Part shown: piece after piece, positions 26,312-35,992 of the stretch | How positions within the stretch are numbered: the first letter of the stretch is position 1 | How the letters are laid out: each line of letters starts with the position of its first letter | NCBI GenBank assembly: GCA_903959965.1 | Contig: CAJBZC010000055.1 | Span: forward strand, 1 to 36,941 | Length of the DNA: 36,941 nucleotides | From: an uncultured bacterium | GTDB taxonomy: Bacteria > Bacteroidota > Bacteroidia > Chitinophagales > Chitinophagaceae | Reading direction: 5' to 3' | Made by a program: the position numbers and the translations under genes | Notes under the pieces: generated by a model | Database searches by the model: none | Told to the model about the DNA's origin: nothing | The model's input: only the letters and a program-made list of their open reading frames with translations

Positions 26312-27340
26312 ATGTCATCTCTGCACCTAACCGACACCTTGAATCTGATCTCACGCATTACCCTGCGCCGGGCGTGGAATGCGTTGAAGGTATATAGCAG
26401 TTTCCAGTTAAGTCGCCTGACAGGTCGGCCGATCCAGTGGGGTTTGCCGATCTCGATCTCCTTCGAGCCCACGACTTCCTGCAACCTGCGTTGCCCTGAA
26501 TGCCCGAGCGGATTGCGGGCCTTCACCCGTCCTACGGGTATGCTGGAGCCCTCGTTCTTTCGCCGTACCATCGACGAGATCCACCGTGATCTCATCTATC
26601 TGATCTTTTATTTTCAGGGAGAGCCATACCTGAACCCGGCTTTTCTGGACATGGTCTCTTATGCTTCGGCGAAGGGTATTTATACGGCGACCTCCACGAA
26701 TGCGCATTACCTGACACCGGAAAATGCCCGGCGAACGGTCGAGAGCGGGTTGGATCGGCTGATCATTTCCATTGACGGAACTACGCAGGAGGTGTACCAG
26801 CAGTATCGGGTGGGTGGAAAATTGGATAAGGTGATCGCCGGTGCGCAGGAGATCGTCAAGTGGAAACGGGAAATGAAGAGCAAGACGCCCTTTGTGATCT
26901 TTCAGTTTCTGGTGGTGCGTCCGAATGAGCATCAGATCGAAGAGGTAGAACGGCTTGGTCGTGAGATTGGTGTGGATGCTGTCTGGTACAAGACGGCCCA
27001 GATATACGATTACGAAGAGGATCCGAACGGTTTGGTCACCACGATCAATAAATATAGTCGGTACAAGACCGGAAATGACGGTAAGCGTGTTCCCAAGAAC
27101 AAGATGGCCAACCATTGCTGGAAACTATGGCACGCGAATGTAATCACCTGGGACGGGATCGCGGTGCCATGTTGTTTCGACAAAGATGCCACGCACCGCC
27201 TCGGGGATCTGAAAGGAGCTTCATTCCGGGAGATCTGGCATGATAAGGCCTATCGGGCCTTTCGTTCGCAGTTGATGCAGGGCCGTAAAAACATCGATAT
27301 TTGTTCCAATTGCAGCGAAGGAACCAAGGTCTGGGGCTGA
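26312..27340 (+). CDS. Radical SAM/SPASM domain protein
   Basis: ISISFEPTTSCNLRCPECPSGLRAF (CxxxCxxC); CCFDKDATHRLGDLKGASFREIWHD and IDICSNC (SPASM). Start could be 26285 or 26312. Confidence 0.88.
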   Translation: MSSLHLTDTLNLISRITLRRAWNALKVYSSFQLSRLTGRPIQWGLPISISFEPTTSCNLRCPECPSGLRAFTRPTGMLEPSFFRRTIDEIHRDLIYLIFYFQGEPYLNPAFLDMVSYASAKGIYTATSTNAHYLTPENARRTVESGLDRLIISIDGTTQEVYQQYRVGGKLDKVIAGAQEIVKWKREMKSKTPFVIFQFLVVRPNEHQIEEVERLGREIGVDAVWYKTAQIYDYEEDPNGLVTTINKYSRYKTGNDGKRVPKNKMANHCWKLWHANVITWDGIAVPCCFDKDATHRLGDLKGASFREIWHDKAYRAFRSQLMQGRKNIDICSNCSEGTKVWG

Positions 27341-27419
27341 ATAAAACCCAAGTGTCAGATCGCGGGATCGGAGGCTGAAGGGGAATTGGATGTATACCGG
27401 TGCTTTAAACTTGTTTATC

Positions 27420-28457
27420 ATGACAGAGCAGTTCAACAATCGCATCCGACAGGTCATCCTCCTGATCATCATTCTGGCCCTGGGATTTTTGATTGTGGAG
27501 GAGTTGTATATTTTCCTCCCTGGTTTCTTGGGTGCGGTAACGTTTTACATCATCGGCAGAAATCTTTGGTTTGATCTTACGGAGCGCCGCAAATGGGGTA
27601 AGTCGATTACGGCTACGTTATTCCTGACCGCCCTGTTCGTTTTGATCGGACTGCCCCTCTATTACGTATTCCATTTGGTTACTCCCAGGATCCATGACAT
27701 TTTCAGTCATTCCGATGAATTGCTGCAGGGGGTCAAGACATTGACTGACCGGATCACATCTATTGCGGGCTTTGAAGTGATCACCACAGATTCGATCGCC
27801 TCTATCCGCACGCGGATGAGCGGTTTCATTCCGACCTTTCTGAACAGTACAGCGAACATTCTGAGCAATATCGCGGTGATGTTCTTCGTCCTTTATTTCA
27901 TGTTCGTCAATGGTCGGGAGATGGAGCGACATCTCAACGGATACCTGCCACTGAGTCGATCGAGCATTGACGTACTGGCGGCGGAAACGATGAACAGCGT
28001 GCGTGCCAACGCCATTGGCATTCCGTTGATTTCGCTCATTCAGGGGGTTGCGGCGACGATCGGCTACATCATTTTCGGATTGAACGACTGGGGGATGTGG
28101 GGCTTTCTGACGGGTGTGTTCGCCTTTTTTCCGATCGTGGGGACGTTGGTCATCTGGGTTCCCCTGGTGATCTTTCTGTATGCCCAGGGGATGACCTGGC
28201 AGGGGACGGGTTTGTTGATCTATAGTCTGATCGTGACGGGCAATATCGATTACGTGGCGCGGATCAAGTTGATGAAGAAGATCGGAGATGTGCATCCGCT
28301 GGTGACGGTCTTCGGTGTGATCGTCGGTCTTAATCTATTCGGTTTCATGGGATTTATCTTCGGCCCACTGTTGTTCAGTTATCTGATGATCCTGATGCGG
28401 ATCTATACTTTTGAATTCGTGAATCATTCGTATCGGGATCTTCACGGAGACCGGTGA
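27420..28457 (+). CDS. AI-2E family transporter (PerM-like permease)
   Basis: Multi-TM; IPLISLIQGVAATIGYIIFGLNDWGMWGFLTGVFAFFPIVGTLVIWVPLVI; VHPLVTVFGVIVGLNLFGFMGFIFGPLLFSYL. ORF-track start is 27390. Confidence 0.9.
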   Translation: MTEQFNNRIRQVILLIIILALGFLIVEELYIFLPGFLGAVTFYIIGRNLWFDLTERRKWGKSITATLFLTALFVLIGLPLYYVFHLVTPRIHDIFSHSDELLQGVKTLTDRITSIAGFEVITTDSIASIRTRMSGFIPTFLNSTANILSNIAVMFFVLYFMFVNGREMERHLNGYLPLSRSSIDVLAAETMNSVRANAIGIPLISLIQGVAATIGYIIFGLNDWGMWGFLTGVFAFFPIVGTLVIWVPLVIFLYAQGMTWQGTGLLIYSLIVTGNIDYVARIKLMKKIGDVHPLVTVFGVIVGLNLFGFMGFIFGPLLFSYLMILMRIYTFEFVNHSYRDLHGDR

Positions 28458-28470
28458 ATGTAGTGCATCG

Positions 28471-28478
28471 TAACTTTG
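28471..28478 (+). promoter_or_regulatory. Bacteroidota -7 box TAACTTTG
   Basis: Exact TAnnTTTG match ending 4 nt before ATG 28483. Confidence 0.45.
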
Positions 28479-28482
28479 ACAT

Positions 28483-30078
28483 ATGGGTAATCATTCAACT
28501 AATGCTTTGGGCTGCGGTCTTTTGAACCGTGCCATTTGTCTCTTCGTCCTCATAACGGGGTTCCTGAGTACGGCTTTTGCACAGGATGAGGTATCCCCGC
28601 GTCATGAGTTTCGGGGGGCCTGGATCGCCACGGTAGATAATATCGACTGGCCTTCCAGAAAAGGATTGTCGAGCGCCGAGCAGCAGGCGGAATTCATCCA
28701 AATGCTTGATCTGCATCGGGCCAACGGCATGAATGCGATCATCATGCAGATCCGGCCGGCGGCGGATGCCTTTTATCCATCTTCTTATGAACCCTGGAGC
28801 GAGTGGCTGACTGGTGTGCAGGGTAAGGCGCCGGAGCCGTATTACGACCCGCTCCAGTTCATGGTCGAGGAAACGCATAAGCGGGGCATGGAGTTCCATG
28901 CGTGGCTCAATCCCTACCGTGCGGTATTCAACATCACCCGATCTTCAGTGGCCTCGGATCATATCACCCGTAAGCAGCCGGGTTGGTTTCTGGATTATGG
29001 CGACAAGCGATATTTCGATCCCGGTCAACCCGAAGCCCAGGTATTTGTCGGAAATGTCGTTTCAGATATTGTACGCAGATATGACGTGGATGCCATCCAT
29101 TTCGATGATTATTTTTATCCGTATCGGATTAGCGGAAAGGAGTTTCCGGACACTTCAACCTATCGGATCTACGGAGCCGGAATGACGCGGGATGACTGGC
29201 GCCGCAGCAATGTGGATTCCATCATCGTGCGTCTGCACCGGGTCATCAAGGAGGCCAATCCGGATTGTCGGTTCGGCATCTCCCCTTTCGGTGTTTGGAG
29301 AAACCAGGATCAGGATCCAAGGGGAAGCGCCACGAGGGCGGGTCAGACGAATTACGATGATCTCTATGCCGATATACTCCTGTGGTTGAAGAATGACTGG
29401 ATCGATTATGTGGCCCCTCAGTTGTATTGGGAGTTTACGCATCCCAATGCACCGTTCGAGCCATTGCTGGACTGGTGGAGCAAGAATTCTTTCGGCAAGC
29501 CCTGTTATATCGGTTTGGGATATTACCGGGCGGGCAGCAATACGGCCTGGAAGGATCGGACCTTGATTCCGAGGCAGTTGCAGGCCATACGACAGACACC
29601 AAATATTGGAGGGGCTATTTACTTTAGCAGCAAGTCATTCATCCGCAATCCGCTTGGTTGGAATGATACCTTGCGGACCCGGTTTTATCGCTATCCTGCC
29701 CTGGTGCCACCAGTACCGCGACTGGCGGGTATCAAGCCACTGTCACCGAGGATTGAAGCGGCGGAGTTGCAGCGCGATGACCTGATGCGGCTGACGGTGG
29801 TGGCACCGCAGGGTTTGACCGGCAAGATCCGTCAGGTAGCGGTATATGCACGCTATGGTGATGAGAAGGAAGGAGCAATGACCAAACTTATCGCCGTACA
29901 GCCTTTCGCTCAGCGGGTAGAGTTCGACATTACCTGTCCGATTGATGCGCGATTGATGCAGTATCACGTCACTTATGTTGATTCGGGTAATCGTGAGAGC
30001 GAGGCCGGCGATGGCGAAGGTTCGCGTATTCGCTTTGTTCGGGATCAACAGGGTGGCTGGCGACGGTCGGACCCTTAA
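28483..30078 (+). CDS. GHL10 (DUF187) family glycoside hydrolase-like secreted protein
   Basis: HEFRGAWIATVDNIDWPSRKGLSSAEQQAEFIQMLDLHRANGMNAIIMQIRPAADAFY...HAWLNPYR...YDVDAIHFDDYFYPY...GISPFGVWRN. Confidence 0.93.
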   Translation: MGNHSTNALGCGLLNRAICLFVLITGFLSTAFAQDEVSPRHEFRGAWIATVDNIDWPSRKGLSSAEQQAEFIQMLDLHRANGMNAIIMQIRPAADAFYPSSYEPWSEWLTGVQGKAPEPYYDPLQFMVEETHKRGMEFHAWLNPYRAVFNITRSSVASDHITRKQPGWFLDYGDKRYFDPGQPEAQVFVGNVVSDIVRRYDVDAIHFDDYFYPYRISGKEFPDTSTYRIYGAGMTRDDWRRSNVDSIIVRLHRVIKEANPDCRFGISPFGVWRNQDQDPRGSATRAGQTNYDDLYADILLWLKNDWIDYVAPQLYWEFTHPNAPFEPLLDWWSKNSFGKPCYIGLGYYRAGSNTAWKDRTLIPRQLQAIRQTPNIGGAIYFSSKSFIRNPLGWNDTLRTRFYRYPALVPPVPRLAGIKPLSPRIEAAELQRDDLMRLTVVAPQGLTGKIRQVAVYARYGDEKEGAMTKLIAVQPFAQRVEFDITCPIDARLMQYHVTYVDSGNRESEAGDGEGSRIRFVRDQQGGWRRSDP

Positions 30079-30123
30079 TCTGGTCAGTTGGTAGCGATCT
30101 GGGGTCAATCGTGACATGATCTG

Positions 30124-30429
30124 TCATCTTCTCTTCCCTTCGAGCCTGTCGACATATTCAAGTGAGCCCAGCCTCAGGCGAACGGGAATTCCGGTCTTCT
30201 TTTCCCAGTTCCATTCCTGCCGGCAGAAGAATCCAACATTTCTGACCTGTTTGTCCGGTAGCGGGGTGTGAAATCCGATTCGGATGGGTGGCTTTTGCCA
30301 ATGGGCAGGCGTGCTATCCTTGGCCCGATATACCTGAAATGAAGGAATGGTAGTATCCGCCGGAATCACAAGTTGTCGGGTTTCCTGCGAAGGGACTGAC
30401 CAGACTGCGATGCAAATCGTGAGCCACAT
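30124..30429 (-). CDS. Hypothetical secreted protein (101 aa)
   Basis: Short ORF with an N-terminal hydrophobic stretch, situated between GHL10 and divergent rpoN. Confidence 0.5.
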   Translation of the reverse strand: MWLTICIAVWSVPSQETRQLVIPADTTIPSFQVYRAKDSTPAHWQKPPIRIGFHTPLPDKQVRNVGFFCRQEWNWEKKTGIPVRLRLGSLEYVDRLEGKRR

Positions 30430-30513
30430 TGATTCTCCGGATTTATCGTAAATTTAGGCCTGATTTTTGATGGGAGCTCCGATTTTTTCAAACCCTGCAA
30501 TTATTCGATCCAT

Positions 30514-32013
30514 ATGGCCCTTCATCAAAGCCTACAGCAGAAGCTTCTCCAGAAGTTATCTCCTCAACAGATACAGTTGATGAAGCTGTTGCAGGTGCCT
30601 ACGGCTAACCTGGAGGAGCGGATCAAGGAGGAGCTTGAGGAGAATCCGGCATTGGAGATGTCTGAAGAGGGGGCTGTCAGTTCGGCGTCAGACGAACTTG
30701 GGGATGGGCTTGATGCGGGTGCTGAGGGGGATGATTTCGATGGTGATGAAGGTGGAGAAGATGATTACGGGAGTTTGGACCTGAGTGATTATGTGCAGGA
30801 CGAAGACGAGGTGGGGGATTATCGCTTGCGGGACGACAATCATCCTGAACTGGATGATGGGCGGGTTATACCGCACCGGGTAGAATCATCCTTCCATGAA
30901 TTGTTGTCTGAGCAGTTGGGCATGCTGAACCTGAGTGAAGAATCGCATCGCATTGCGGAGCAGATCGTCGGTAGTCTGGATGATGACGGATACCTTCGAC
31001 GGGAGACGGAATCTATTGTAGATGACCTGGCTTTCCGTCAGAACATACATACCACGGTGGCCGATACCGAGGCGCTGATCCAGGTGATACAGCAGTTCGA
31101 TCCCGCGGGCATTGCAGCCCGTGATCTTCGGGAGTGCTTGCTGTTGCAATTATACCGGCGGGTACCTTCCGGAGATGAGTATCTGCAGCAGGTGGCCATC
31201 CGGATCCTGGAAAAATATTTCGAGGAATTCACTCGTAAACATTATGAGAAGATACAGCGCTCGCTGAATCTTTCGGATGAGGGCCTGCGGGATGCCATCG
31301 CGATCATTCTGCGGCTGAATCCGAAGCCGGGTGGCCAGTTGGGGGCGGATGGGCCATCGGACACTTATCTGATTCCGGATTTTTTCATCCACAATAATGC
31401 CGGCAAGCTGGATGTGACGCTGAATGCGCGCAATGCGCCTGATCTCAGGGTCAGCGAAGGTTATCGGGAGATGTTGCGCGACTATGAGAAGGGCAGCAAG
31501 AGCGATCGTCGTCAGAAGGAGGCCGTGATGTTTATCAAGCAGAAGATCGATGCGGCCAAGTGGTTCATCGACGCCATCCGTCAGCGTCAGCAGACGCTGT
31601 TGCACACGATGGGTGCGATCCTGCAGCATCAACAGGAGTTTTTCCTGACGGGAGACGAAACAACGATGCGCCCCATGATCCTGAAGGATATCGCAGCTTC
31701 TACGGGTTTGGACATCTCCACGGTTTCGCGGGTGGCCAACAGCAAGTTTGTACAAACGGAGTTCGGTACCTATCGACTTAAGTTTTTCTTCAGCGAATCC
31801 TTGAGCACGGAAAGTGGCGAGGAGGTCTCGACCCGCGAGGTGAAGAAGATCCTGAGCGACCTGGTGGAATCTGAGAGCAAGAAAAAACCGTTGAGCGATG
31901 AGCGTTTGACGGAGTTGCTGCAGGAAAAAGGGTATAATATTGCACGTCGGACCGTCGCTAAGTACAGGGAGCAACTCAATATTCCTGTGGCGCGTCTCCG
32001 TAAATCATTGTGA
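30514..32013 (+). CDS. rpoN: RNA polymerase sigma-54 factor
   Basis: Region I QKLSPQQIQLMKLLQVPTANLEERIKEELEENPALE; acidic linker; MRPMILKDIAASTGLDISTVSRVANSKFVQTEFGTYRLKFFFSE; RpoN box variant ARRTVAKYREQLNIPVARLRK. Confidence 0.97.
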   Translation: MALHQSLQQKLLQKLSPQQIQLMKLLQVPTANLEERIKEELEENPALEMSEEGAVSSASDELGDGLDAGAEGDDFDGDEGGEDDYGSLDLSDYVQDEDEVGDYRLRDDNHPELDDGRVIPHRVESSFHELLSEQLGMLNLSEESHRIAEQIVGSLDDDGYLRRETESIVDDLAFRQNIHTTVADTEALIQVIQQFDPAGIAARDLRECLLLQLYRRVPSGDEYLQQVAIRILEKYFEEFTRKHYEKIQRSLNLSDEGLRDAIAIILRLNPKPGGQLGADGPSDTYLIPDFFIHNNAGKLDVTLNARNAPDLRVSEGYREMLRDYEKGSKSDRRQKEAVMFIKQKIDAAKWFIDAIRQRQQTLLHTMGAILQHQQEFFLTGDETTMRPMILKDIAASTGLDISTVSRVANSKFVQTEFGTYRLKFFFSESLSTESGEEVSTREVKKILSDLVESESKKKPLSDERLTELLQEKGYNIARRTVAKYREQLNIPVARLRKSL

Positions 32014-32017
32014 TCGC

Positions 32018-32665
32018 ATGACTGAAGCGAGTCTTCCCGTTGTTTACCCGACCTGGCTCACGCGGCTGGCCGGATTGTTTTCCTGGCTGTTTCATCCCCT
32101 GTTTCTGGGCGTGTACATGATGTATTATATCGTGTTCGTCCATCCGGATCTGTTCCTGGCCGTCCCGGAGCGCGTCCGCATGTTCAGGTTCATCACCTTC
32201 GTGGTCAACAACCTGTTCTTTCCGTTGCTGATCGTGATGCTGATGCGTTGGCTTGGTTTCAGTAGTTCACTACAGATGCGGACGCCGCGGGAGCGCATTG
32301 TTCCATACATTGCCTCAATCACTTTCTTTTTCTGGACCTGGCATGTGTTCCGCAACCAGTCGGATTCGCCGGAAGTGTTGATCGACATGTGTCAGGGCAT
32401 GTTTTTCGCTTCAAGCGTGGCGATCGTCCTTAATAATTTTTCGTTGATCAGCATGCATGCGATCGGATTGGGCGGCCTGCTGGGCCTGATGTACAACCTG
32501 ATCGACCGGGGATTGGCGGAGTCTGCCCTGCCAATGATTATTTCGATCCTGCTGACAGGACTCGTTTCCACTTCGCGACTCATCCTGGCCAGGCATACTC
32601 CTGCGGAAATAATTCTGGGATTGCTGACGGGTTTGGTCACCCAATGGGTGGCATATCTGCTATAG
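32018..32665 (+). CDS. PAP2-superfamily-like integral membrane protein
   Basis: Multi-TM; C-terminal TSRLILARHTPAEIILGLLTG resembles the last PAP2 motif. Start 5 nt after the rpoN stop. Confidence 0.65.
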   Translation: MTEASLPVVYPTWLTRLAGLFSWLFHPLFLGVYMMYYIVFVHPDLFLAVPERVRMFRFITFVVNNLFFPLLIVMLMRWLGFSSSLQMRTPRERIVPYIASITFFFWTWHVFRNQSDSPEVLIDMCQGMFFASSVAIVLNNFSLISMHAIGLGGLLGLMYNLIDRGLAESALPMIISILLTGLVSTSRLILARHTPAEIILGLLTGLVTQWVAYLL

Positions 32666-32707
32666 ACTACTCCCCGGAGGCCCAAATAATTGAAGAAGCC
32701 TGATCTA

Positions 32708-33496
32708 TCAGCTCTTGAGCAGGGTTGAATTTTCGAGGTAATACTGATCGGGATAGTACATGAAGAGTACGTTTCCGTCTTTCAACTTATCGATGATGGG
32801 CCGGTGCAGCGGAGCCGGAACGGCAGGGCATCCGAAGCTTCTGCCGATGTAGCCTCTGCCATTGGCGATCTGTTCGCTGGCGTATGCGGCTGCGTGCATG
32901 ACGATGGCCCGGGATAGCGCCTTGTCGTTCACACCTTTTTCGCATCCGTCGAGTTGAAGCGAATATCCGTTGGAGCCCTGGTAAGTCTTTCGGGTGACGT
33001 AAAACCCAAGGCTGCTCATATGGGACGATGGCTTATTGGAGAAGCGAGTGGCATATTCCAGTCCACTGTTTTTTCCATGGGAGACGTAGGTGTGGTAGGC
33101 CAGTTTTTTTGCTTTCAGGTCGATGACGAAGAGTCTTTTCTGCCTGGAGGGTTTGGTGAAATCGACGATGGCGAGCACGCTGTCGTATCCCGCCCTGCCT
33201 TCGTTCCGTAGTTTTTCGAAGCCTTTCATGGCCATTTCGAAGACGTTTTGGTCGAGTCCGGCTTCGCAGAGGTTCATTTCTTCATACACGGCGACCGACG
33301 GTGATTTTTCTGTTGGATCAACCGCCGGTCTTCCATATACTAATGTGTTTGTGTTTGGAGACGCTTGCGACCGGGTGCCTGCGATCAGGAGGGATCCTGC
33401 GATCAGGAGCGTTGCGGATGACATGCCGATGGCACATTTGTGTAGTATGTTCATTTTTCTGGAGGAGTTCTTCATGTGATTAGGGTTCATGGCCAT
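32708..33496 (-). CDS. Murein L,D-transpeptidase catalytic domain family protein
   Basis: FVIDLKAKKLAYHTYVSHGKNSG...FYVTRKTYQGSNGYSLQLDGCEKGVND...VMHAAAYASEQ...YIGRSFGCPAVP. Start could be 33475 or 33496. Confidence 0.85.
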   Translation of the reverse strand: MAMNPNHMKNSSRKMNILHKCAIGMSSATLLIAGSLLIAGTRSQASPNTNTLVYGRPAVDPTEKSPSVAVYEEMNLCEAGLDQNVFEMAMKGFEKLRNEGRAGYDSVLAIVDFTKPSRQKRLFVIDLKAKKLAYHTYVSHGKNSGLEYATRFSNKPSSHMSSLGFYVTRKTYQGSNGYSLQLDGCEKGVNDKALSRAIVMHAAAYASEQIANGRGYIGRSFGCPAVPAPLHRPIIDKLKDGNVLFMYYPDQYYLENSTLLKS

Positions 33497-33640
33497 TGTC
33501 TATATGTGGTTTTTCTTCCGTTATCGAATAAGACACTGTGTAATATCCTGATCAAATCCACGCTATGTACTTAACAAACCCTGTGCCGAAGCGACGGAAA
33601 TATGACTTTTTTGACATGAATAGAACATAGTTAACTAATT

Positions 33641-33673
33641 AATTATTTGTATAATATTGTCATACAATTAAAT
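33641..33673. promoter_or_regulatory. Imperfect inverted repeat in the divergent intergenic region
   Basis: AATTATTTGTAT-AATATTGTC-ATACAATTAAAT: 12-bp arms, 10 of 12 complementary. Confidence 0.35.
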
Positions 33674-33758
33674 ATATATGATTGATTGAAATGTTAAAAT
33701 ACATTATTCTTCTTCAACGGAGTGATCGGGGTTTGGTGGTCAATTGGCTGACCGGGTT

Positions 33759-33766
33759 TACATTTG
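33759..33766 (+). promoter_or_regulatory. Bacteroidota -7 box TACATTTG
   Basis: Exact TAnnTTTG match ending 4 nt before ATG 33771; TTG at 33733-33735. Confidence 0.45.
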
Positions 33767-33770
33767 CAGG

Positions 33771-35195
33771 ATGCGCAAACAGAAATTCCGGGTGATTGAG
33801 CAGGTGTTGGTCACGGGTTATGCCGCGGAGGGTCGTTCTTTGGCCAGGCTTGACGGCAAGGTGGTATTTATTGAGGGGGCGGTGCCGGGTGATGTGGTGG
33901 ATGTGGCGGTTACCCGCAGCAAGAAGGACTGGGCGGAGGGTCGAGTCTTGCGTTTTCATGCTTATTCGGAGGAAAGGGTAGCCCCCTTTTGCGCCCATTT
34001 CGGCGTGTGTGGTGGTTGCAAGTGGCAGATGTTGCCGTATGAGCGTCAGTTGCAGTACAAGCGGCAGGAGGTCGAGGATAATCTGCGTCGGATCGGAAGG
34101 ATTGAGTTGCCGGAAGTCATGCCTATCCTGGGCGCGGAGGCTACGCGTGCCTATCGGAACAAGCTGGAATTCACCTTCAGCAGTAAGCGGTATCTGACGG
34201 ATCAGGAGATGCGTGAGGTGTCTGTGGAGGAGCGGGATGTCCTGAAATCAAAGCCGGCTTTGGGTTTTCATGTGCCAAAGTTGTTCGACAAGATCGTAGA
34301 TATTGAGACCTGTCATTTGCAGGGCGGTCCGGTGAATGAGATTCGAAATTGGATCCGAACGGAGGCGCTGGCACGGGGTCATGTCTTTTACGATATTCGT
34401 TCGCACACCGGCTGGCTTCGGAATCTGGTCTTCAGGCAATGTGAAACAGGGGAGTTGATGGTGAATCTGGTGATTGCTGCACCTGAGCCGGAGGAACGGG
34501 ATCGTTTGTTGCGGGATCTGCATGCGGTGTTTCCGATGATCGACTCAATGTATTTCACGGTCAATGCGAAGATGAATGATAGCATTCATGACCTGACACC
34601 GGTCTTATTTGCCGGCAAGCCCTATGTGACAGAGCGGTTGGGTAGTTTATCGTTCCGCATCGGTCCGAAGTCGTTTTTTCAGACCAACACCCGTCAGGCA
34701 GAGCGTTTATATGAGCAGACAAAGCTGTTGGCGGGCTTGACGGGTCGGGAGACCGTTTACGATCTGTATTGCGGTACGGGTAGTATTGGCTTATTCGTCA
34801 GCGACCTGGCGGCGAAGGTGATTGGCGTGGAAGTGATTGCGGCGGCGGTAGATGATGCGCGCGAGAATGCAAGGATCAACGGGATCGAGCATGCTGAATT
34901 CTTTGCCGGTGATGTGATCGATGTGTGTGATGATGCGTTTTTTGCGCGGCATGGCCGGCCGGACGTGATCATCACGGATCCTCCCCGGGCGGGGATGCAT
35001 GAGCAGCTTGTGCGTAAAATATTGGAAATCAGGGCACCTCGTGTGGTGTATGTGAGTTGTAATCCGGCCACACAGGCTCGGGATCTGCAGTTACTGGATG
35101 CCGCCTATGCCGTGACAGCGGTTCAGCCGGTGGATATGTTTCCGCATACTCATCATATTGAGAACATTGCACAGCTGACGCTTAAAAATCTTTAG
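33771..35195 (+). CDS. rlmD: 23S rRNA (uracil-C5)-methyltransferase, RlmD/RumA family
   Basis: TRAM-like N-terminus; CAHFGVCGGCKWQMLPYERQLQYK cluster; FFQTNTRQAERLYEQ; VYDLYCGTGSIGLFVS; DVIITDPPRAGMHEQLV; VYVSCNPATQARDLQLL. Confidence 0.92.
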   Translation: MRKQKFRVIEQVLVTGYAAEGRSLARLDGKVVFIEGAVPGDVVDVAVTRSKKDWAEGRVLRFHAYSEERVAPFCAHFGVCGGCKWQMLPYERQLQYKRQEVEDNLRRIGRIELPEVMPILGAEATRAYRNKLEFTFSSKRYLTDQEMREVSVEERDVLKSKPALGFHVPKLFDKIVDIETCHLQGGPVNEIRNWIRTEALARGHVFYDIRSHTGWLRNLVFRQCETGELMVNLVIAAPEPEERDRLLRDLHAVFPMIDSMYFTVNAKMNDSIHDLTPVLFAGKPYVTERLGSLSFRIGPKSFFQTNTRQAERLYEQTKLLAGLTGRETVYDLYCGTGSIGLFVSDLAAKVIGVEVIAAAVDDARENARINGIEHAEFFAGDVIDVCDDAFFARHGRPDVIITDPPRAGMHEQLVRKILEIRAPRVVYVSCNPATQARDLQLLDAAYAVTAVQPVDMFPHTHHIENIAQLTLKNL

Positions 35196-35217
35196 GAAGG
35201 CCTAGAAGGAGAGACAG

Positions 35218-35225
35218 TAACTTTG
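35218..35225 (+). promoter_or_regulatory. Bacteroidota -7 box TAACTTTG
   Basis: Exact TAnnTTTG match 19 nt before ATG 35245. Confidence 0.5.
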
Positions 35226-35244
35226 TGAGATCAACACATTCGAC

Positions 35245-35940
35245 ATGCGAACGGAATTCAGGCCCAGAGGATATAGCAATCTGCCCACGATCGTTAAAAA
35301 TCTGTTGATCATCAATGGCCTGGTCTGGCTTGCACAGATCACCATTGGGGATCGTTTGATTGGGATGGAGGAGACTTTTGCCTTGTTTTATGTGAAATCA
35401 TTTTATTTCAAGCCCTGGCAGGCGGTCACTTACATGTTTCTGCACTCCCCTGCGAATTTTTTTCACTTGCTGTTCAACATGTTCGCGTTATGGATGTTCG
35501 GAAGTACGTTGGAGAACCTTTGGGGCCCGTCTCGTTTTCTGATATTCTATCTGTTGTGTGGGATCGGTGCTGCAGCGGTGCATATGGGAGCCCTTTGGTA
35601 TGACATCTCACAACTTGAGCCGTTGTTCCGACAGGGATTGATCAGTGCCGAGCAGTTTGAGATGGCCTTGAATGTGCCCACGATGGGTGCATCGGGGGCG
35701 GTGATGGGGATCTTTGCGGCTTTTGCGTACACTTTCCCCAACAGTGAAATGCTGATATTGCCGATTCCATTTCCGATCAAGGCGAAATGGGCCTTACTGG
35801 GATTGGCGTTAATGGATCTCTTTGGTGGTATTTCCAGCCAGCAATCAGGCATTGCACATTTTGCGCATTTGGGTGGCGCCGCCTTCGGCATCCTGCTGGT
35901 CATGATCTGGAATCGAGGAAACCGCAGGATGTTCTATTGA
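35245..35940 (+). CDS. Rhomboid family intramembrane serine protease (catalytic)
   Basis: FFHLLFNMFALWMFG, GASGAVMG (GxSG) and GIAHFAHLGGAAFG (catalytic His). Confidence 0.93.
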   Translation: MRTEFRPRGYSNLPTIVKNLLIINGLVWLAQITIGDRLIGMEETFALFYVKSFYFKPWQAVTYMFLHSPANFFHLLFNMFALWMFGSTLENLWGPSRFLIFYLLCGIGAAAVHMGALWYDISQLEPLFRQGLISAEQFEMALNVPTMGASGAVMGIFAAFAYTFPNSEMLILPIPFPIKAKWALLGLALMDLFGGISSQQSGIAHFAHLGGAAFGILLVMIWNRGNRRMFY

Positions 35941-35992
35941 GGCGTGTTTCCTTGCGCCTGATTATTTTTTAATTTTAGGGGGGGATAAACAC

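Noticed and set aside
26408-27115. 235-aa minus-strand ORF
   Set aside because: Antisense to the radical SAM gene; shadow ORF.
30717-30890. Highly acidic low-complexity stretch within rpoN
   Set aside because: An acidic region II linker is ordinary in sigma-54 proteins.
31150-31974. 274-aa minus-strand ORF
   Set aside because: Antisense to rpoN; no domain motifs.
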